A stretch of 64,000 nucleotides of DNA, taken from the NCBI GenBank assembly GCA_017979445.1, contig CM030705.1, forward strand, positions 9,064,679 through 9,128,678, read 5' to 3'. The notes beneath the pieces were generated by a model. That model saw only the letters and a program-made list of their open reading frames with translations, was not told the origin of the DNA and did no database searches. Source of the DNA: Akebia trifoliata (taxonomy: Eukaryota; Streptophyta; Magnoliopsida; Ranunculales; Lardizabalaceae). Made by a program: the position numbers and the translations under genes. This document shows positions 1 to 9,999 of this stretch, piece after piece; within the stretch, counting starts at the first letter, position 1; every line of letters begins with the position of its first letter.

Positions 1-359
1 GTGATCATGAATCTTTGAAACAGTGCAGGATTTGTTGGCGATTAGTTAAATAGGAATATGTTTGTTCTCTTGTGTGCAATCTGAAACAAGTGTCGAATGA
101 AGTAAGAAAATGGCGCCCTGCGGGGGCGGACCGTCGGTTTACCCTTCTGTATTATAACCTTACTGTTGCCTACCATCGGACTCATCTTTTGGCACATTAT
201 GGTAGGTAGGTTCTGTTTGTTGTGCTGTATTGCTTAGCGAGTTAGTGTTGTTGTTGATTACTTATCCATTCTCTCTTTAATTTTTTATTTTTTTTCCTGA
301 CTTTTCAATAAAAATTTCATCTTGTTTGTTGTACTGCTACTCTGCTAGCAACTAGGTAA
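1..359. other. Left edge, no gene recognised
   Basis: AT-rich sequence with one GC-richer patch at about 113-140. I see no convincing reading frame, RNA gene or transposon end. It could be the 3' flank of a gene lying to the left, but nothing visible proves that. Confidence 0.4.
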
Positions 360-1112
360 TGTTAAAGAAATAAAAAAAAATATTTTATATTTTTTTAGTG
401 TTGATTCAAATAAAATTATTATTTTTTATTTGGTAAATTTAAATTATTTTTTAGTTTGGGGTGGTTTTAAAATGATATAGTTAATATCATTGGTTGAGAG
501 TAATTTATTAGGTTATTCCACACTTCTGTGATAACTATCTAATAGTTATAACTTTCTTTCCAACAGTTACTTTCAAGAGACGTCATTTGGGTAGTCGTTT
601 GATTTTGACTCTAAAGATGCAATGGTTTAGTACATTGGTTGACACCCATTAATGCTATTGTCACCCCAATGTTTATAACTCTTGATTAATGCTATTGACG
701 TCCCAAGGTTTATACCTCTTGGAAAATGTTGGAACTTCTTCAATATTTATAAATATGAGTAGATCTGAATTTTTTTTTTTAAATTAATAAAAAATTAATC
801 TCTCTCTCTCTCTCTCTCTCTTCTTAATGAAATTCTTTTTCATGTTTTTCTATAGAAAGAAGCATTCGCGTATCCAAAACTCTGTGTGACAAATTTTCTC
901 AAGATTAGTGTAAACTTTGAGAAAATATATAGTTTTGGCACAACTGGGCTCTGTTGTATTCTGAAGGCAAATTCGCTAGCAACACATTTACATCTTTGAT
1001 TTCAATCGGAGTGGGAGCGTCTCATGTCTATAAGACAACGTAGATTACTACGTGCCTCAAAGCAATCCTTTTGTTATTCTTTTTTCCCTTTTTTTTTCTA
1101 TTTATTTTAACA
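360..1112 (+). repeat. 5' LTR of the Copia relic
   Basis: It begins TGTTAAAG and ends ...TTTTAACA, directly before a degenerate primer-binding site. A TATA-like ATTTATAAATATG lies near 747-759 and a CT microsatellite at about 799-822 falls in the presumed transcribed leader. The boundaries come from the termini and primer site, since no direct 3' partner LTR exists. Confidence 0.55.
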
Positions 1113-1115
1113 ATT

Positions 1116-1133
1116 TATAGATAACAGAGTATT
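1116..1133 (+). other. Degenerate primer-binding site (initiator-Met type)
   Basis: The sequence TAGATAACAGAGTATT resembles the canonical Copia primer site TGGTATCAGAGC and sits between the LTR end and the gag start codon at 1140, as expected. Several mismatches mean it has decayed. Confidence 0.45.
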
Positions 1134-1139
1134 ACTCTA

Positions 1140-2330
1140 ATGGTACAAATCATCAATTTTATGAATCAAGACCTTGTGAAACTTAATTGTTTTGATGAGT
1201 CAAATTTCAAACGATGGCAACAAAAGGTATTCTTTATGCTCTTTCAAATTAAGGTTGTGTATGTCCTCACAGCACCATGTCCAACTATCTCGACGAATGC
1301 AACCTTTGAACAAATGGACACTCAACGAAAATGGCAAGATGATGATCTGGATTATTGAATCCGTGTATTCAATGCCATGGCTGATAGATTTTTCAACTCA
1401 TTTATAAAGTGCACCACTGCCAAAGAATTATGGAACTCCCTAGAGAAAAAAATATATAACCGAGGATATGGGTATGATTTGTTAAATACTTTGATTTTAA
1501 AATGACAGAAAATAAGTCAATCCTTGAACAAGTTCAGGAATTGCAATTTATTGTTACTAAGATGAAGGAAGAAAATATTAAATTTCTCGAAAGTTTCCAA
1601 GCGGGTGCAATTATTTTCAAATTACCACCAAGTTGAAAAGATTATAGAAAAACTCTGTCTCACAACAAGAATTTGCAAACTCTGAATGAGATTTTCATAG
1701 GTTTGAAAATAGAAGAAGAAAATAAGATCAGAGATAGAAATGGTGATTGCCCTGAATTTCTAAAGGCTCATGTAGTTGAATCTGTAATTCAAGATAAGAG
1801 GAAGGGATACATGTCTTTTACTAACAGAAAATCATTTAACAAATTTATCAATAAGAATGATCATAGTCAATTTAAAAAGAATGAAGGCGACTGTTATGTG
1901 TGTGGGACATTTTGTAAGAAATTGTAGAAAATGTAAAGGATAGAAATTGAAAATCGAATCTAACATGGTAGGAGATGTAATGGTTGTTGTGTCTGAAGTA
2001 AATATGGTTGAAACAAAAGGACATTGGTGGATCGACTTAGGTGCAACACAACATATGTCATTTGATAGGTCTGCTTTCAAATCTTACAAAGCTCAAGATG
2101 AAGAACAACTTTACATGGGAAATTCTTCTACCATTAAGATTGCGAGATCCGGTACTATGGAACTCAAATTAACTTCTAGGAAAATTCTCTTATTAAAAGA
2201 TGTTCTTCATGATCCAGAAATTAAGAAAAATTTAATTTTTGCTTGTATGTTAGACAAAAATGAGTTCAAGTTAATCATTCATTCTGGAAAATTCCCAATG
2301 AACCAAACTATTGCATCTTTAGAGTCTTGA
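1140..2330 (+). pseudogene. Copia gag-protease fragment, broken
   Basis: The first frame (1140-1358) has the Copia gag N-terminus, including LNCFDESNFKRWQQKVFFML. A stop after ...WQDDDLDY interrupts it, and the same frame continues with gag-like NAMADRFFNSF and CTTAKELWNSL. Further stops and frame changes follow. A CCHC-knuckle remnant (CYVCGTF) lies near 1890-1910. At about 2026-2060 is WWIDLGATQHM, the Copia protease motif, with Leu in place of the usual Ser after the catalytic Asp. A short protease/pre-integrase segment (MGNSSTIKI, LKDVLHDPEI) then ends at the inverted repeat. The fragment is non-functional. Confidence 0.8.
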
Positions 2331-2342
2331 AATCAAATGGCA

Positions 2343-2572
2343 TCCCAAATGACGTCTCTTGAAAATAATTGTTGGAAAGAAAGTTATAACTATTAGATAG
2401 TTATCTCATAAGTATAGAGTAACTTAATAAGTTACTCCTAACCAATGATATAAACTATATCATTTTAAAACCACGCCAAACTAAAAAATAATTTAAAATT
2501 TACCAAATAAAAAAGAATAATTTATTTGAATCAACACTAAAAATATATAATATATTTATTTATTTTTTGACA
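2343..2572 (-). repeat. Inverted copy of the Copia LTR 5' portion
   Basis: The reverse complement of this segment matches about 360-592 along its whole length with scattered substitutions and small indels. Shared stretches include AGTGTTGATTCAAATAAA and TTTCAAGAGACGTCATTTGG. It forms the right arm of the inverted repeat and ends CA directly before the putative target duplication. Confidence 0.8.
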
Positions 2573-4021
2573 GGTATTTGGGTCTTTGATGAAATTATAA
2601 TTGAGGAAATAATCTCCCAACAAAAATATATTTGACCAACATATTTCTAGTGGCGATTCATGTTGGAAAAAAAAAAATCCAGATTTCTTACTAGGAATTT
2701 GTTTCCTTAGCCATAGTGATCAGTGCTTCTCAATGACCTCATGATTGATGGGGATTTGATGTAGGACAAGTTGCAAAAGATTTCGTGGAGCACTTGGATT
2801 GCCAAAAGTCCAAGCAACAGAAAGTGTTAACACATTAATAGAAATCATGGACCCTGAGGTCGGAATCATGCGACAGGACCCATTCTTGAATGGAATTGAT
2901 CTTCAAGATCCATAGTTTCGCTATGGACTTTTCACTTTTAGATCCTATTCTTTCATTTACCCTATTTTTTAGGTAATTTTGCTATTTTAGGAAAGTTTTG
3001 TTAATAACTTTAGTTATAGATGTTAGAATCATGCGCTATCAATTCTGTTTTACTTCTAGGGCTTAGTATGATTTATTTTCATTCTTAGGTCGAATTTACT
3101 ATTTTTTGGTACTTTATCCTATTTCCATGTTTTTCTACAAATAAAACTTTTTTCCCCCCTTAGAAGTAGTATTGTAACGTCTAATACAAAGACATCTTTG
3201 ATTCAATAAAATTTCTTCAAGAGTTCTCTATTTTGTGGTGGATTCCACTATTCCTATTCTTTTCATTGAATATTGATGTTGATTATATCCTTTCTACAAT
3301 TCACGCTGCATTAGGATTAGTTAAACCATTGTATAATTGGTTTGATTCAGCAATTTTGATGTTGCATCCATGGTTCAAAATCTCATAATGTATTGTTCAA
3401 GCATCTCAGTTCTTCAACATGCCGAGAGAGACCTAGATTTGTCAGAGTTGTGCCGGAGTTCAAAGTCAATTATTCTTCTTGTCTCCTCTCCTTTTTTTTA
3501 GGATATACAAGAGATACAAGTGTTTCAAGCTGATGACATGCCCTTGGCTTTAGTCTTCTCTCGAAGATTAGATGATATTGAAAAGCCCTCTCCATGTTTT
3601 GGTAAATATGTGAGATACCATTGTGTTTTCAAACTGATGACATGCCCCTTGACCTTGGTCTCCTTTAAAAGACATTTTAAAAGTCTCAAAATGATTTGAT
3701 AGTGTCTCAACAATGTTTCAGTTTTTGAGAAAACCGAACATATGCAACAAAATGAGATTTTAAACCATGGTTGAATCAACTTTCTTTTGGTGGATCTGGG
3801 TGGAAGTCCCGAATCATGACGCACCTGAGGATTTTTGTAAAATATTGTTACGATGCATATTGGGCCTGATTTGATTTTGATAGTTTGTTTCATTTGTTAT
3901 TCTTAAGTTGGTCACTGGGTTTTCATTGGGTTCACATTATTGAACAAAAGTAGTTGGGTTAAAACGACTTTCATATGTTGATTTCATTTGATGGATACTG
4001 CTTCATGCCTAATCTATATAG
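2573..4021. other. Intergenic, possible LTR relic
   Basis: No intact gene is seen. The stretch at about 2950-3260 ends in CTCTATTTTGTGGTGGATTC, a U5-like ending reminiscent of some Gypsy LTRs, but no partner LTR was found. A short near-repeat containing CTGATGACATGCCC occurs at about 3530 and 3633. The calls here are weak. Confidence 0.3.
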
Positions 4022-4162
4022 GTGGTCAGCCAATGCTAATGGGGGTGTGCTAGAATCACTTGGATACAAACAAGGTTTTAGAGTCAATGTTGATATTCCA
4101 GAAGGCACATGAGCAGAGGCTTCAAGGTTTCATGATGTTCTTATCTTAAATACAGGACACTG
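4022..4162 (+). pseudogene. Isolated TBL-family (PMR5/DUF231) exon, pseudogene
   Basis: Reading in phase 1 gives WSANANGGVLESLGYKQGF, a VNVDIPEGT stretch, an in-frame TGA, then AEASRFHDVLILNTGHW. This matches the internal exon of trichome-birefringence-like proteins (polysaccharide O-acetyltransferases of the Golgi) that ends in the family's DVLIFNTGHW block. Splice sites are preserved: acceptor ...CTATATAG before 4022 and donor GTAATC after 4162, splitting the last Trp codon. The TGA sits where the family normally has Trp. I find no flanking TBL exons, so this is a stranded duplicate or the remnant of a deleted gene. Confidence 0.75.
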
Positions 4163-4835
4163 GTAATCATTTCTTGAACTCACATTTTTGCGACCAAAAT
4201 ATTTTTAGAGATGCATCCTTCCTTGACGAGAGCTGAAAATGCGTACTCGTTTAGTGTTTAGTAATTGGACATGTACTATTTGTGTCATATGATTGAATCA
4301 TTGGCTATAGTTTCGTACGTCAAATTTTATTTGTTTATTGTAAAGTTTAGAACAGTCCTTTAATCATAAGTAAATTTCGTTGACTCCTCATTTGGTTTCC
4401 ATTTCTTATAACATATTCACACTTATATTTCAGGTACTTCATTTGTTCTTTTTATAAGAAAAAGTTATCCTACTAAATTGGAAATGTGTTCTCTCCATAC
4501 ATAGCAGAGAAATCTTGAGGTGGCAAGCTCAAGTCGATCCACTTATTTTGCCACTCCACCTTTCTCATTGGTATTAAGAAGAAATTGTGATGAATTCAGT
4601 AAGAAGCATTACCCATGGCTCTGACATTTTGGTGAGATGAAGCAAACAAGAGTGAGATTGCTTAAGAGTCAACAATTTGGAGTTTGCTTGAAGGTCCAAA
4701 GCGGTTGAGGATTCTCTGGTATCTGCTTACCTTATACAACTTGTGGGGGCGATTTGAAGGATAGACAGACGAATATTAGAGGGAAAGGAGTAATCTGTCC
4801 AAGAGCTTATCATCTACATTTTTATATTGTACCAA
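4163..4835. other. Intergenic, nothing recognised
   Basis: No continuing TBL exon, RNA gene or transposon terminus is apparent. Short open stretches have no family signature. Confidence 0.4.
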
Positions 4836-5214
4836 GAGCAACTCCAACCGAGCTTCAAATCTCTAAATTTAGATGTGAAGTCCTTGAACCAAACTCCAGT
4901 CAAGTTTCATTTTGAAGATTTGGGCTCTATATCACTGTTCACATTTTTTTTTTTTTTTTCTTTTTCTGAACACTTATTATTCCCTCATTTTTTATAAATG
5001 CCAAATTTGACCTTTATTTATTTATTTATTTTATGAAACGTATTTTAAATATTATTTTTGTCCCCACCTTATTATATTCCCCTTTTATTTATGTGAGTGA
5101 TTGTATGGTGCTTTAGAGACTTAATAGTGATTTTAAAGCTTGAGTTGGTTGGAGTTCAAAGGTGGTTTCAAAATGAAGGAGATGCCAATTTGAAAGCCTT
5201 GGTTGGAGTTGCTC
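4836..5214. mobile_element. PIF/Harbinger-like MITE, copy 1
   Basis: The terminal inverted repeats are GAGCAACTCCAACCGAGC at the left and its near complement GGTTGGAGTTGCTC at the right. The interior is non-coding. The flanking triplets are CAA and TAA, an imperfect version of the TAA/TTA duplication typical of PIF/Harbinger elements. Confidence 0.65.
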
Positions 5215-5234
5215 TAAGGGTGTTGTCTTGTTTA

Positions 5235-6337
5235 GAGTAACTTCAACCCGGGACTACAAATTGGCATATTCTTATTTTTAAGCCTCCCAACCACTTTGAA
5301 CTCCAACCAGCATAGGCTTCAAAAAATCAATATTCAGTCTCTGGTTTATCCAAGTCTCTCTCTCTTATTCACTTAAGTGATATGAGAAATTCTATATAAG
5401 AACTAGACTACTTTCTTATTCCTATCCGATGTGGGACTAAAGAGTTTTACTTATAAACTCAATAGTTCTACAAACCACATACAACAAATCATGACTAATA
5501 GGAGTTGTTTGGAGTCGATTTGTCATTCACTCAAAATGGATTTTTGACAACTAAATACATGAAACTATTCTCTTCAATGAGAAGAATAAGTTTCCAAGTG
5601 GTCCCGCCTCAAATAAATAATGGACCTACTTAAATCGTAGTTCAAAAAGATTCACTCAATCACAAAAATCTGGAAAAACTGCAGATTTTTTCCAACACTT
5701 ACTTAGGGTACTTGGGCTCACTTGTGGCATCCAAAAACATGATCTGTTGTTTTAGTGTTGTAAAGGACAAAATTCTGTGAACTTTGGATTTTTTTTTTTC
5801 AAAAAATATTATTGTTCGCCATTGAATTTTAAGTTTGGGAGTCCGGTGGAAGTTTGGTAACTGTCCATATTTAAAACCTTTGATCAAGCTTAAAATAAAT
5901 TGTTTTTTGAATGTTTTATTTTTAATTAGAAAAGTGTTATGTTATTTAAAACATTTTCATGAAAAAATAAGTCAAAATTGACATTTTTTTAAAAAAATGA
6001 GGGGATATAATAGGTTTTAAAAAAAAGATAAACAGTGTTAAAAACATGACCTTCAAAAAAAAAAAATATTTTTAATTAGAAAACTGTTCTGCTATTTAAA
6101 ACATTTCCATGAAAAAAATAGGTCAAAATTGACATTTAAAAAAGAAAAATGGGGATATAACATGTATTTTAATAAGTTAAACAAAGATAGAAACATGACC
6201 TTCAAAATTCTGTCTAAACTCTATACATGAAGACGTGAAATAGAGTTAAAATCTTCAAAATGAAGTCTGGTTGAAATGTGGTTTGGAGGACTTATTTTTG
6301 AAAATATATTAATTTGAAGCCAGATTGGAGTTGCTCT
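5235..6337. mobile_element. PIF/Harbinger-like non-autonomous element, copy 2
   Basis: The ends GAGTAACTTCAACC and GGAGTTGCTC are variants of the copy 1 termini, and both flanks are TTA (232-234 and 338-340 of the local thousand), a perfect 3-bp duplication. At 1.1 kb it is longer than copy 1, partly through an internal 150-bp duplication at 5919-6206. No transposase frame is seen. Confidence 0.65.
5919..6206. repeat. 150-bp tandem duplication inside the MITE
   Basis: A unit starting TTTTTAATTAGAAAA begins at about 5919 and again at 6069. Both units carry TTAAAACATTT, GTCAAAATTGACATTT and AAACATGACCTTC. Confidence 0.75.
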
Positions 6338-7471
6338 TAAAAGATTTATTCATATGAAGACTCAATTCATATGAAACTCTACTTTGGAATTGGGATCTCT
6401 ATCCCGAAAATGAGTTCTACTTTGAAGTGGGCAGCTCGGTTTAAAATTTGAAGGAACCCTCCTCGTTACACAACACGTGACGTTTTGAATTTATTTTACA
6501 CCCATTTTCCCAAAAATTTTAAATACTTCCTTGAAAATGCCACATGTAATCCATTGGAGAGGGTTTCTTCAAATCCCTCCCGCGGGAAATAGAAGTGAGT
6601 AATTCTATTTTATTTTCTACTTTACCCCCAATCTCTCATGTCTTGCTCTATTTAATCATTTGGTAGGAAAATAATATTTTATTGTTTAATGTCGAATTAA
6701 TAGTAATTTTTCAAGAAATGATCAAGAGTAATTTAGATAGACTGTCCAACGTTTTCTGAAATCGTTGCACTATCTAACGTTTTACCTTTCTATCTTTAAA
6801 ACCCTTCATATAAAAGGTTGGAATGTCCAATGATTTTAGAAAAATACTGGACTCAGATGGTCAAATGATTGAAGTAGGATCATTTTGCAACTGTCCAATA
6901 TTTTAAATCGATTTTGGTAATTTTTAAAAGATTACTATATTTTTAGATAATTAAAAAAAATCAACATTGTTTTGATAATTTTCTATACTTCGGCCATAAA
7001 CAATGTATTTACGAGTTTTACCGTTAAATTGCCAAATAAATGTGGTGAGAACAAGCCATCATCATGGCCGACACATTATCCCAAAATAATTATTTTGTTT
7101 GAAAAAAAAATGTTTATCCAAAGCCACATTTTCTGTCATTAAAATAATGAGATCAAGCCTATGAGTTTATTATAATAAGGTTCACGTTTTATTTTTATTG
7201 GTTGTTGGTTAATATAACATTCGTCATTGTTTACCTAGTTGAATAGAGACGAAATTCACTGATTTTTCCAAAAAATCATAATTAATTCACAATTCTTTCA
7301 ATTGATGATTTAATTATAATTTATTCAAAAGTTTTGAAAAATACATTTTTGCATTATATTTATAATATAAAGTTTTATGATTGAAATGCGGTTATATTAA
7401 CTGAAGGACCACACTTAGCCTGGACCGAGTGAATAAAAAAATGACAATGTGGACCATAGTAAGCTAGTCTA
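6338..7471. other. AT-rich intergenic with a diverged repeat copy
   Basis: About 6405-6600 is a diverged relative of the repeats at 35554-36215 and 40400-41072, sharing the order CTTTGAAG..GGCAGC, TTATTTTACACCC and AATGCCACATGTAAT. The rest shows no gene. Confidence 0.45.
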
Positions 7472-7700
7472 TTGTTTTTTGAAACATGATATATTCCCGT
7501 TGGTAGAGGACTAGGACCTGGTCCATCAGGCAGGCCATACGACAGGCCCAACTTAGATATCTTGTCATACCCGACAAGACTAATTCATGACCACATGCAC
7601 CAACCCACACAACACATGTGTCAATAATCCTCAATTTCGAACTCACAACTTAGAAGAGCAAACTCTAGTCGTTGGTCTTACCACTAAGGCACACCCCTGA
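7472..7700 (-). mobile_element. tRNA-derived SINE
   Basis: On the minus strand the element opens GGGGTGTGCCTTAGTGGTAA, a pol III A-box match (about 7675-7692). GAGTTCGAAAT at about 7634-7644 is a B-box match at tRNA-like spacing. About 160 bp of tRNA-unrelated body follow, then a short A-rich 3' tail (CAAAAAACA). The length of about 230 bp suits plant SINEs. No flanking duplication was fixed by eye. Confidence 0.65.
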
Positions 7701-8281
7701 TGGGGAAAACTACTCTAGTTTACTCTGTCTTTCTCTTCTTTTTTTTTCCCTCTCCATGCATGCATAAATTGCTCTCCCTCCTTCTATGCATAAATTGCTC
7801 AAGAACTAGAAATTGAAAGTTTCTATTTCGAAAATTGTTAGCCTTGTTTCTTCATCCCAAATAAATTAGAAATCATCTTCTACTTTTTTAATAATATTCA
7901 CTAAAATCATAACTAACAATTTTAGAATTTTTTTTTTATGGCCTATTGTTTGATTTGAGTAAGGAAAGTTTCGTGTTCCAAGTTCTAGAGAACAAAATTT
8001 TATAAACTTTGAAAAAATAATCTAGAAAGAGAGTTAACTTTCCAATTGAATTAAACGTTAAATTAAATTTATGAGTTCGATAATCATCCATTTGCAACAA
8101 ATTAGAAAAGCTAAAAAACTTGTTAATTTTTTTGAAGATCTAAGATTTTCCATTAAATCTTGAAGGATGTGGTGTTGGATTTCCAAAATCCATTAGGGCC
8201 CAATGACCATTAGATTTTAAATTTTACTAAGTTGCATATTAACTTTACGATGAGATTTTATCTAAGAAAAATCCTTTCCTT
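7701..8281. other. AT-rich intergenic with MITE-family remnants
   Basis: About 7960-8165 resembles internal parts of the TTAGTAAG repeat family (compare 22700-22930 and 45570-45770). No gene is seen. Confidence 0.4.
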
Positions 8282-8575
8282 ACTAACTTAGTAAAATTTT
8301 AAGCCTTACTAAAGGTTGTTTTCCTAAAATGGATTACCACATTTCCAATCCAACACAACAGATAAAAAAAAAAATAACAAACAATTTTTTTTGGACTTCA
8401 AGTTATGAAAATGGATGGACAAGAAACCTTAAATTTAAAAAGAAAATTCTACGGCTAAAAATAAATTTTAGTATATATATATATATACCTGAAACATGAG
8501 ATCATGCTTTTGGATGCCACAAGGTATGCCTAAGGACCTTTAGTAAGGGTGAAATCATCACTCACTTAGTAGGCT
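8282..8575. repeat. TTAGTAAG-type MITE copy
   Basis: The left end CTTACTAACTTAGTAAAATT and the right end TTTAGTAAGGGTGAAATC...CACTTAGTAGGCTAG are inverted relatives. The interior carries the family landmarks: ATTACCACATTTCCAATCCA and GATGCCACAAGG. Confidence 0.55.
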
Positions 8576-9103
8576 AGTCGGACTCTTTGTGAGTATTTGA
8601 AACATAGAAGGATTATAAACGTTGTATACCTACATAAATACCTTAAATACTAAATTCACGATTTTGCCTAACTATGATTATTCAAATTAATTTGATAGGG
8701 GCAGATTTTTTCTCCAAATAAGTTTCTCTCAAACTCCAACTTTTAAATTATAGAAACATCTCTTAAACTCTCTCCCCATATTTTGGGAAACTGCTACAAA
8801 AGGGCATAAAATCCACGATTTTTATTTGGTACATAAGAACTTTACTGGATGAGGAACATGACACATTTGTGACTCAAACAAGGACACAATTATGAACCGA
8901 ACATAAATCATAAATAGGATTACAAACCAAACATATTATAATCTGTATCTACCAACCTACCATCAACATAAATTAAGTATCATAAAACATAAGTTAAATT
9001 TTACCATAAAAATACCCAAACTATTAAATGCATCTATATACACGACAACACAAATCGTATGATAAGATAACCAAACGCATCAAAAAAGGTTAGACGGGTA
9101 GAT
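8576..9103. other. AT-rich intergenic, nothing recognised
   Basis: The host flank left of the Tat element. No gene or repeat terminus is seen. Confidence 0.4.
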
Positions 9104-9108
9104 ATCCT

Positions 9109-9922
9109 TGTAGGCACCAAAATTTTGAGGAGGCCTTTACAAATTTTATAAATAAAAATTCATAAATTTATTAATGGGCCTCCTATCCAAATTAAGTCCA
9201 TTAATTGGAAATGTGCCTCCTACAAGCTTGGGTTTTGGACTTTCGCAGATAAAGCCCATGATCCAGTAAATACAAGTGATCTACACATTGAAATATTGGG
9301 CCCTATACCCAAATAAATGAGTTTGGCCCAATAATTATCCATTAAATCCTTAAAATGGGATTTGGACAAATTTAGCCTTCTAACTAAATCAATTAAACCT
9401 CTTTAAGTTGGGGTATAATTGGAAAGCTAAATTACCTTTAAGTCTATGAATACAAGAGTCTCTCTCATTGAGAGGGGATCGGGATCACTTTCTCTCAGAA
9501 GACAGAAGCTTTCCTTCTAGAGAAGAAGAAGCTCTCAAGCCCTCCTCTAGAGACAAAGTAAGGTTCTTCAGAGATCCGGACTCCGACTAAAGAGAAGATC
9601 AAGCATAAAGCCCTTCTCCGGAAGCCAAAAAAACCTTCTCAGTCGAAAAAGCGCGAAGCCCGGAGAGAAGAAAATCTACATAAGCCTCTACAGAAGATTA
9701 AACACAAAGCAAAGTAACCGTCCAAGCAACCTTCTCAGCCGATAAAGCGCGAAGCTCGGAGAGAAGAAAAGCTATATACGTCATCATCACTATTTTTGTA
9801 CTTGACTGTTAATCAGAGGAAACACTGAGATCTGTATCCACTTTTCATCAAAAATCAATAAAATCATTTGCGATTATTTTTCAAGGATCTCAAGGTAGAT
9901 CCGTAGAAATTTATTGTCGACA
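9109..9922 (+). repeat. 5' LTR of the Tat element
   Basis: 814 bp, starting TGTAGGCACC and ending TTATTGTCGACA. It is nearly identical to 19683-20493. The region around 9445-9455 (TCTATGAATACAAG; TCTATAAATACAAG in the 3' LTR) is a likely TATA region, with the 5' copy mutated. Confidence 0.95.
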
Positions 9923-9928
9923 AATTTC

Positions 9929-9946
9929 TGGCACGCCCGGTGGGAC
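9929..9946 (+). other. Primer-binding site of the Tat element
   Basis: TGGCACGCCCGGTGGGAC lies 6 bp inside the LTR and starts with the TGG that pairs with a tRNA CCA end. The sequence is typical of Tat-type elements. I did not assign the primer tRNA. Confidence 0.7.
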
Positions 9947-9999
9947 TATCTCAACCTCTCATCTTTCAGTCAACTGCAAGAACATCACCTAAAGCATCA

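Larger units (their letters stand above)
360..2572 (+). mobile_element. Rearranged Ty1/Copia relic with inverted terminal repeats
   Basis: The element starts TGTTAAAG and ends TTTTTTGACA, so it has the TG...CA ends of LTR elements. It is flanked by GGTAA at 355-359 and GGTAT at 2573-2577, a 4-of-5 match suggesting a target-site duplication. The order is a 5' LTR-like region, a decayed initiator-Met primer site, and a broken Copia gag-protease. Where the rest of pol and the 3' LTR should be, there is an inverted copy of about the first 235 bp of the LTR. No integrase, reverse transcriptase or RNase H is visible. Confidence 0.7.

Noticed and set aside
2950..3260. Gypsy solo LTR
   Set aside because: The U5-like ending is suggestive, but I could not find a TG start, target duplication or second copy. 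It is kept only as a weak note.
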